DNA of 46,655 nt. It comes from Pseudoxanthomonas suwonensis. GTDB taxonomy: Bacteria > Pseudomonadota > Gammaproteobacteria > Xanthomonadales > Xanthomonadaceae. The notes under the pieces are model-generated. The model saw only the letters and a program-made list of their open reading frames with translations, was not told the origin of the DNA and searched no databases. Both the position numbers and the translations under genes were made by a program. The stretch lies in the NCBI GenBank assembly GCA_003240695.1, contig QFNC01000023.1:1-46655 (forward strand). The letters run 5' to 3'. Positions 41,466 to 46,655 of the stretch are shown in pieces. Within the stretch, counting starts at the first letter, position 1, and every line of letters begins with the position of its first letter.

Positions 41466-42566
41466 ATGGAAAAGATTCCCCTACTCGTTCCATTCATGCC
41501 AACGGCCGACCAGATCCTACCTTACCTGAGGCAAATTGACGCCAACCGCCAATACACCAATTTCGGCCCCCTGAGCAGGCTGCTGGAACAACGGCTGGCT
41601 GAAACGCTGTCGGTCGGAACGGAGAATGTGACCACCGTTGCCAATTGTACGGCAGGGCTGGAACTGATCCTGCAAGCGCGCGGACTTGCACCTGGCACGC
41701 CTGTCCTGCTTCCTGCACTGACATTCGTCGCCACCGCCACAGCCGTCAGCCGCGTCGGCATGCAGCCCGTGATCGCCGACGTCGACAGCAACAGCTGGTC
41801 ATTGACCCCCGAAATCGCCCGCCAGGCCGCATCCATCTACCGCATTGGCGCGGTGATGCCCGTTGCGACGTTTGGCCGAGCCCAGGATACCGCCGCATGG
41901 GATGCGTTCGAGCGCGAAACGGGAATTCCCGTGATCATCGACGCCGCAGGGGCATTCGGCAACCAGTCCGCGGGGAGCAGGGCCGATGTCGTCTTCAGCT
42001 TCCACGCCACAAAATCATTCGGTGCAGCGGAAGGCGGAGCGGTCATTTCACCCGACCCTGAGCGCATTCAGTGGGTGAGGACGCTTTCCAACTTCGGAAT
42101 GGACACTCGGACGAGCCTGCTCACTAGCCTAGGCACCAATGCCAAGATGAGCGAGTATCACTGTGCACTGGGCCTGGCTTCTTTCGACATCTGGGAAAAG
42201 GTGAAGCAGCATCGGCGCGCACTGCATGCGCGCTATTTGGACCGACTGCGCGCAATGCCTCTGGGTTTGGAGTACCAGGAAAAACCGGCTGACGGCATCT
42301 ACACCCTTATGGCAGTGGTGCTGCCGGAAGGGAAAAACGCCACCGAAACAGGCACCCAACTGGCACGGTTCGGCATTGAAACACGCCGCTGGTATTCGCC
42401 TGCCCTGCACCAGCAGCCTGCACTTAGTGCGTGCCCGATTGCAGGCCAGCTGCCGGTGGCGGACCTGTTTTCCGGACGCATCATTGGCCTGCCTTTTTTC
42501 CCCGGCATCACCGACCCGCAAATCGAGCATGTCTGCGAATCGCTGTGCATCGCCCTGGACCCATGA
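41466..42566 (+). CDS. DegT/DnrJ/EryC1/StrS family sugar aminotransferase
   Basis: PLP-dependent enzyme of 366 aa that transfers an amino group to a nucleotide keto-sugar. Family landmarks are TNFGPLSRLLEQRLAE (~31-46), VANCTAGLELILQA (~58-71), LLPALTFVATATAV, Asp159 (PVIIDAAGAFG) contacting the PLP ring, and the Schiff-base Lys183 in SFHATKSFGAAEGGAV. The substrate is unknown; dTDP-4-keto-6-deoxyglucose from RmlB in the same region is an obvious candidate (inference). Less GC-biased codons than housekeeping neighbours suggest acquisition. It sits between gtrA and gtrB, with an acyltransferase upstream. Confidence 0.9.
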   Translation: MEKIPLLVPFMPTADQILPYLRQIDANRQYTNFGPLSRLLEQRLAETLSVGTENVTTVANCTAGLELILQARGLAPGTPVLLPALTFVATATAVSRVGMQPVIADVDSNSWSLTPEIARQAASIYRIGAVMPVATFGRAQDTAAWDAFERETGIPVIIDAAGAFGNQSAGSRADVVFSFHATKSFGAAEGGAVISPDPERIQWVRTLSNFGMDTRTSLLTSLGTNAKMSEYHCALGLASFDIWEKVKQHRRALHARYLDRLRAMPLGLEYQEKPADGIYTLMAVVLPEGKNATETGTQLARFGIETRRWYSPALHQQPALSACPIAGQLPVADLFSGRIIGLPFFPGITDPQIEHVCESLCIALDP

Positions 42567-42567
42567 C

Positions 42568-43494
42568 ATGGCACGCATCAGTTACGTTGTACCGGTCTAC
42601 AACAATTCGGGATCCCTGCACCCGACGTGGCAAGGCATCCGGGACCTCTACCAGCGGGATCTACGCGATCACGAGTACGAAATAATATTCGTGAACGACG
42701 GTTCGCGCGACGGATCCTGGAACGAGATGCAGGAATTGGCGGCAGCGGATAGCCGCGTCCGGCCCTTCCGGTTCACCAGGAACTTCGGGCAGGTCGCGGC
42801 GATCATCGCCGGCTACGGAAAATCGACGGGTGACGCGGTCATCAACATTTCCGCCGATCTGCAGGACCCAGTCGAATTGACCGTGCAGATGGTGCGCCAG
42901 TGGGAAGCCGGATTCGACGTCGTCATCGGCCACCGCAATGATCGGAACGATTCGCTGACTTCAAACCTCTTTTCGAAGATCGCCTATGCAATCCTCCGAG
43001 GTTCCAACCGCAATATTCCCGAAGGCGGATTCGATTTCGTGCTGATGAGCCGTCGGGCAACGGAGACCTTCCTCGGGTACGAGGGCCGCAACCGTTATTT
43101 CCAAGGCGACATCCTCTGGGCCGGTTACAAGACGGCCTTGCTGCCCTATGCCCGGCGCAAGCGCACCATCGGAAAATCGCAGTACAACTTCGCACGCAAA
43201 CTGAAACTGTTTCTCGATTACGTGATCGACGGCTCCTACCTTCCCATCCGCTTGATGTCTCTGACCGGCGCGACGGTGTCCGCGTTGGGACTCCTCTATG
43301 CGGTGGTCGTGATCGCTTCCTGGGTACTTCATACGACGCCGTTCCCGGGCTGGGCACCGTTGATGATCGTCATGCTGGTCATCGGAGGCATGATCATGCT
43401 GATGCTCGGGGTGATCGGCGAATACCTCTGGCGCATCCTTGATGAGGTCAAGCGCAAACCCATGTACATCTTCGAAGAGCGCCCCGATGCGTGA
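42568..43494 (+). CDS. gtrB: GtrB-like polyprenyl-phosphate glycosyltransferase (GT2)
   Basis: It has 308 aa. N-terminal GT2 domain (~1-225): SYVVPVYNNSG (5-15), EIIFVNDGSRDGS with Asp44, FRFTRNFGQVAAIIAGYGKS and SADLQDP (95-101) carrying the metal/donor Asp residues. Two C-terminal membrane helices (~235-290) are as in GtrB/DPM1/ArnC-type enzymes. The expected reaction is transfer of a sugar from its nucleotide to undecaprenyl phosphate on the cytoplasmic face. The start at 42568 lies 1 bp after the aminotransferase stop. The next gene starts 8 nt before its end. Confidence 0.92.
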   Translation: MARISYVVPVYNNSGSLHPTWQGIRDLYQRDLRDHEYEIIFVNDGSRDGSWNEMQELAAADSRVRPFRFTRNFGQVAAIIAGYGKSTGDAVINISADLQDPVELTVQMVRQWEAGFDVVIGHRNDRNDSLTSNLFSKIAYAILRGSNRNIPEGGFDFVLMSRRATETFLGYEGRNRYFQGDILWAGYKTALLPYARRKRTIGKSQYNFARKLKLFLDYVIDGSYLPIRLMSLTGATVSALGLLYAVVVIASWVLHTTPFPGWAPLMIVMLVIGGMIMLMLGVIGEYLWRILDEVKRKPMYIFEERPDA

Positions 43495-45652
43495 CCTACC
43501 GCCGCGGCGCGACACCATCTCCGCATACCACCGGTGGCAGCCGGCCGTCGTGGTGGTGATCCTGGCAACAGCCGTCTACTGGTACACAACCGGCATGCAG
43601 CGCGGAGCGCTGTCGGTGCCGCTGTCGTACGACGGCGATTCCCTGCAATATGGTTACATCATCCAGAGTTTCGCGCATTCCGGCGGCTTGTCGGACATCG
43701 GCAATGCAGGCGCGCCTTTCGGAACGCAGAACGTCGATTTCCCGAACGGCGACCTCGGCAATCTGACCCTGGCCGCGCTGCTGTTCGCCGGCGGTTACGG
43801 ACTGGGATTCAATCTGTTCCTGCTCCTCAGCGTGGCCCTTACCGCGTTCTCGGGCTATGCCATTGCACTGCGCTGCCGCCTGACGCCGCGCGCGGCCTTC
43901 CTGACCGCACTCGCCTTTGCGCTGCTGCCTTTCCATTTCCAGCGCATTGGACACTTGTTCTATACCAACTACACGGCCGCCGCAGTCTCCCTGTGGCTTT
44001 CATTGCGGCTGGTTTCGCCGCTGCTCGATCGGTCGCGAAAGGGCATTCGGCAAGCGACGGGGCTGCTCGTGATCGGCCTGGCATGCGCCTGGTGCGCGAC
44101 CACCGGAGTGTACTACGCCTTTTTCACCTGCATCGTGCTTGCAACCGCCGCCCTCGTCCAGTCCGCGCGCACAAAGTCGTTTCACCCTGGCCTGCGAGCA
44201 GCGGCCATGATCGCGCTCATCGTGCTATGCACGACGGCCCAGTTGCTGCCAACCGCGCTCAACAACCGCCAGAATGGTCCGAATGCTCAGGTGGGAAAGC
44301 GTTCGATGGTCGAAAGCGAGCTGTATGCGCTGAAGATTTCACAAATGCTGCTGCCGGTGCACGCGCATCGATTGGACTTCGCCGCGAAAGCGAGGGAGAG
44401 CTACGACTCTCAGGCTCTCAACGTGAATGAAAACGGCACATCGACCTTGGGGGCACTCGGCAGCGCCGGTTTCCTGATCGCGCTGCTGATGCTGTTCGTG
44501 CCGAATCTGCGCGAACGCTTCCCGCCATCGCAGCAGTTATGTGCCGTTCTCGCGGCCGTACTGACCCTGTACGCCACAATGGGCGGATTCGGCAGCCTGT
44601 TCGCGCTTTTCGTGTCCCCGCAAATCCGCTCCATCAACCGGTTATCACCCTTCATCGCACTGTTCAGCCTGATCGTGGCAGCAGGTACACTCCAGATGGT
44701 CTGGCATCACGTCGTGGAAAGAAGACCGCACTGGCGTTCTGCCACTCCCACGCTGCTCGTTGCGCTTTCCGTATTGGTCGTGCTCGATCAGGTCAGCCCG
44801 AGTTTCCGCCAGTCCCGCGAACTTCGCGAAACCACCGCGAAGAGGTATGCCGACGATTATGCATTCGCGAGAAAGTTGGCAAGCATGCTTCAGCCCGGCT
44901 CTCGGGTCATGCAGCTTCCTTACACTCCGTACCCCGAAGCGCCGGACCCGCTTGGAAGCTACACGCAATTCCGGAACAGTCTGCATGCCCCGGACCTGGA
45001 TTGGAGCCATGGTGCAATGCGCGGTAGGCCGGAAGCGAACTGGCTGGCCGAAATTAGCGCGCTTCCCCCGGACGCGTTCGTCGATGTGATCCAAGCGCTC
45101 GGATTTTCCGCACTGGTCCTGGACAAGCGGGCATTCTCGCAGCAGATGGGCGAAGTGCAGAGTGCCTATGCGCGCCGGACCACGGCCCTCACCTTCAACG
45201 ATGCCGGCAATACCCAAATCGCAATGTTTCCGACAAAGCCTCCCGCCGCCACTGCCCGGGCCGTCGCCGTGGACAGGAACTGGTATCCCATGGAAGCTCT
45301 CGAACAGCGCCGCTGGATATGGTCGAGCGATCGGCCGAGCCTGGCACTGTCCCGCGCCGATCCCGGTGCAGGGTCGTGCTCTATGACGCTGGCGCTGTCA
45401 TCGCTCAAACCGACGGGCATGAAGCTGGTGGATGAACACGGACAGGTCCTGTCTCGTGCCTCGCTACGCCCTGACGACCTCTCCATGGTCACCATCACCG
45501 TACAGCCGACGGCGCGCCGCCTCTACATCGAGCACGACGTGCCCGCCGCTCTGCCCGGCAACGGCGATTCGCGTGCACTGGCCATCCTGTGGGAACGCAT
45601 TCCGGAACAGCTTCCACTGTGCCATTACCAGCCGAAATACGATGGTCTGTAA
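43487..45652 (+). CDS. Large GT-C-like polytopic membrane glycosyltransferase candidate
   Basis: It has 721 aa. About ten to twelve membrane helices span residues ~20-455, and a soluble C-terminal domain (~470-721) is probably periplasmic. The first extracytoplasmic loop has PLSYDGDSLQYGYIIQSFAH (~45-64) with acidic residues placed as in GT-C enzymes; it then runs NAGAPFGTQNVDFPNGD. Position directly after gtrB and the shared module with gtrA suggest the role of GtrC: transferring the sugar from undecaprenyl phosphate to the O-antigen in the periplasm. I do not recognise a specific named family. The start overlaps gtrB by 8 nt. Codon use is relaxed, suggesting acquisition. It is the last intact gene before the IS elements. 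Confidence 0.75.
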   Translation: MRDLPPRRDTISAYHRWQPAVVVVILATAVYWYTTGMQRGALSVPLSYDGDSLQYGYIIQSFAHSGGLSDIGNAGAPFGTQNVDFPNGDLGNLTLAALLFAGGYGLGFNLFLLLSVALTAFSGYAIALRCRLTPRAAFLTALAFALLPFHFQRIGHLFYTNYTAAAVSLWLSLRLVSPLLDRSRKGIRQATGLLVIGLACAWCATTGVYYAFFTCIVLATAALVQSARTKSFHPGLRAAAMIALIVLCTTAQLLPTALNNRQNGPNAQVGKRSMVESELYALKISQMLLPVHAHRLDFAAKARESYDSQALNVNENGTSTLGALGSAGFLIALLMLFVPNLRERFPPSQQLCAVLAAVLTLYATMGGFGSLFALFVSPQIRSINRLSPFIALFSLIVAAGTLQMVWHHVVERRPHWRSATPTLLVALSVLVVLDQVSPSFRQSRELRETTAKRYADDYAFARKLASMLQPGSRVMQLPYTPYPEAPDPLGSYTQFRNSLHAPDLDWSHGAMRGRPEANWLAEISALPPDAFVDVIQALGFSALVLDKRAFSQQMGEVQSAYARRTTALTFNDAGNTQIAMFPTKPPAATARAVAVDRNWYPMEALEQRRWIWSSDRPSLALSRADPGAGSCSMTLALSSLKPTGMKLVDEHGQVLSRASLRPDDLSMVTITVQPTARRLYIEHDVPAALPGNGDSRALAILWERIPEQLPLCHYQPKYDGL

Positions 45653-45730
45653 TGACCCAGTGATTTCCTGCTCAGGTGCTAATGTTGAACGGAGAGTACG
45701 ATGAGCCAAGTGATGGGCGAAGAGAACAAT
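45653..45730 (+). other. 78-bp spacer with the start of an interrupted gene
   Basis: Between the GT-C gene stop and the insertion sequence. It contains GGAGAG (45691-45696) and then ATG at 45701 with nine further codons (MSQVMGEENN) before the IS begins at 45731. Confidence 0.55.
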
Positions 45731-45733
45731 TGA
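45701..45733 (+). pseudogene. Remnant 5' end of a gene cut by IS insertion
   Basis: A good Shine-Dalgarno (GGAGAG, spacing 4-5 nt) and ATG begin a frame of ten codons that is stopped by the TGA made from the first bases of the IS left end (45731-45733). The size and spacing look like a genuine gene start rather than chance, so the original next gene of the glycan cluster was probably interrupted. The rest would lie beyond the second IS, outside the window. Its identity cannot be told from ten residues. Confidence 0.45.
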
Positions 45734-46499
45734 ACCCCCCCGACTTCCCTGGAGGCTCCACTTCTTGAGAGGATGGAGTCATGATCACGAAGAGATCAGT
45801 GCGGTATTCCCGCGAGGTTTGGGAGCGAGCAGTGCGTGTGGCGCTGGAACATCAGGGCCAACACGACTCGCAGTGGGCGGCAATCCGTTCGGTGGCTGGC
45901 AAGATCGGCTGTACGGGCGAGACGCTGCGCGGTTAGGTCAGGCAGGCCGAGGGTGACAGCGGTGCGCGTCCGGGCATGACGACGGCCGAGGCGAGGCGGA
46001 TCAAGGCGCTGGAGCACGAGGTTCGAGAGCTGCGTCAAGCCAACAAGATTCTGCGCAAGGCCAGCGCGTATTTTGCCCAGGCGGAGCTCGACCGCCGGTT
46101 CAAGCCATGACGGCGTTCAGTGATGCGCACCGTGACGTCTACGGAGTCGAGCCGATCTGCAAGGTATTGCCGATTGCTCCGTCGACCTACCGCGTGCATG
46201 CGGCTCGCCAGGCCGACCCGGATCTGCGGCCTGCCCGCGCCAAGCGGTACGAGATCCTGGGCCGTGAAATCCAGCGGATATGGGACGAGAACCGGCAGGT
46301 CTATGGGGCCCGCAAGGTCTGGAAGCAGTCGCGCCGGGAGGGCTGGGCAATCACCCGTTGCACGGTGGAACGGCTGATGCGCCGGTTGGGCCTGCGCGGC
46401 GTGGTGCGCGGCAAGGTGGTCAAGACCACGCACAGCGACAAGACCATGCCAAGTCCGCGGGACCGGGTGAGCCGCCAGTTCAAGGCGGCGCGCCCGAAC
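45731..46499 (+). mobile_element. IS3-family insertion sequence, 3'-truncated
   Basis: The left end begins TGAACCCCCCCGACTTCCCT at 45731, with the 5'-TG and C-rich inverted repeat usual for the family. It carries orfA (45781-46110) and the first ~131 codons of orfB (from 46107). The orfB homology stops after RPN at 46499, before the whole DDE core, and different IS sequence follows. The right end is missing, so no target duplication can be checked. The element is non-autonomous and dead. Confidence 0.85.
45781..46110 (+). pseudogene. IS3-family OrfA with in-frame amber stop
   Basis: Reading from the ATG at 45781: MITKRSVRYSREVWERAVRV, then SQWAAIRSVAGKIGCTGETLRG, then TAG at 45934-45936 where family members have Trp (TGG), then VRQAEGDSGARPG and the leucine-zipper-like LEHEVRELRQANKILRKASA to a TGA at 46108-46110. 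One G-to-A change would explain the stop. Without readthrough the HTH region is separated from the coiled coil. Confidence 0.9.
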
Positions 46500-46553
46500 C
46501 GTAAGCTTCCCCGTCAAGCAGACATTTCAAAAGTAGAACCTTCGGCGGCTTGA
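46107..46553 (+). pseudogene. IS3-family OrfB (transposase), truncated and fused out of family
   Basis: It starts MTAFSDAHRDVYGVEPICKV, overlapping the orfA stop (ATGA), and shows the HTH_21-type N-terminal region with DENRQVYGARKVWKQSRREG and CTVERLMRRLGLRGVVRGK, ending RDRVSRQFKAARPN at 46499. After that the frame runs into the neighbouring element (RKLPRQAD... to a stop at 46551-46553) and resembles nothing. The catalytic rve/DDE core that should follow is absent. Confidence 0.88.
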
Positions 46554-46655
46554 CGATACTCGACCGGCGTCATGTCGCCGAGCGAGTCATGGGGACGCTC
46601 CTCGTTGTACTCGAGCATCCACCAGTACGCCGCCTCGCGCACGTCGTCGAGGCGG
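46500..46655 (-). mobile_element. End of a second IS3-family element (runs off window)
   Basis: From about 46500-46513 to the right edge the minus strand carries the 3' end of another IS3-family transposase plus a short terminal non-coding stretch. The exact tip is not certain; the junction with the first IS is near 46499. It is on the opposite strand to the first element. Confidence 0.75.
46514..46655 (-). CDS. IS3-family transposase OrfB, C-terminal 46 residues (partial)
   Basis: Minus-strand frame entering from the window edge and ending at TGA (complement of 46514-46516). It reads DDVREAAYWWMLEYNEERPH then DSLGDMTPVEYRQAAEG, the classic C-terminal end of IS3-family DDE transposases (W-x-x-x-Y-N-x-x-R-P-H-x-x-L-x-x-x-T-P-x-E). 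It is partial at its 5' end because of the window border, and otherwise appears intact. Confidence 0.9.
   Translation of the reverse strand, partial: RLDDVREAAYWWMLEYNEERPHDSLGDMTPVEYRQAAEGSTFEMSA

Overview
The window is high-GC gammaproteobacterial chromosome, most likely from the Xanthomonadaceae/Lysobacteraceae (Xanthomonas, Lysobacter, Luteimonas or a relative). This is inferred from gene content and order, not from a search. The supporting features are the xerD-dsbC and lptF-lptG | pepA-holC-valS linkages, a C-terminally signed H-NS-like protein, and above all an rmlBACD, xanAB(manBC) and etfBA block. In Xanthomonas the LPS O-antigen cluster is known to adjoin etfA.

Layout. 1-1.1 kb: the N-terminal part of a YadA-like trimeric autotransporter (minus strand, running off the left edge). 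1.4-7.3 kb (minus): purL, a lipoprotein DsbC, and xerD. 7.36-8.64 kb: a small RDD membrane protein (plus), then a gene-free convergent region holding eight exact-length 42-bp tandem repeats, most of them containing a terminator-like hairpin plus T-run. 8.6-10.8 kb (minus): lptG/lptF. 10.9-16.1 kb (plus): pepA, holC, a half-size TMEM165/GDT1 protein, valS. 16.1-17.6 kb (minus): a tightly overlapping pssA, HolD(psi)-like, rimI operon. 17.7-20.6 kb (plus): a DUF4124 protein, proS and an H-NS-like nucleoid protein. 20.7-21.9 kb (minus): a ThrE-type exporter. 22.0-25.6 kb (plus): an Mla-like lipid transport operon (STAS-MlaE fusion, MlaF, MlaD, lipoprotein). 25.7-29.4 kb (plus): ETF-ubiquinone oxidoreductase and a WbsX-RgpF glycan protein. 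29.5-35.8 kb (minus): scoAB, rmlBACD and a first manC. 35.9-45.7 kb (plus): etfBA, manB(xanA), a second manC(xanB), then a surface-glycan cassette of PglD-like acyltransferase, GtrA flippase, DegT aminotransferase, GtrB-like polyprenyl glycosyltransferase and a large GT-C-like membrane protein. 45.7 kb to the end: a broken IS3-family element abutted by the end of a second IS3-family element, apparently inserted just after the start codon of the next gene.

How it fits together. RmlA-D make dTDP-L-rhamnose, and ManB/ManC make GDP-mannose (and probably glucose-1-P). The WbsX-RgpF protein is probably part of rhamnan or O-antigen assembly. The terminal cassette looks like a Gtr-type (flippase, polyprenyl-P glycosyltransferase, periplasmic transferase) modification system. 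It also carries a sugar aminotransferase and a sugar N-acyltransferase, so I infer that it adds an N-acylated amino sugar to the LPS O-chain. EtfAB and EtfQO form the electron route from acyl-CoA oxidation to ubiquinone, and ScoAB feeds the same acyl-CoA pool. LptFG and the Mla-like operon cover outer-membrane LPS and phospholipid traffic.

Three minus-10-like hexamers lie exactly 6 nt before an ATG (xerD, rdd, pssA), suggesting leaderless transcripts. The hns-like gene has a good promoter with a perfect palindrome between -35 and -10. Two intrinsic terminators are clear, at 18201-18224 and 20634-20656.
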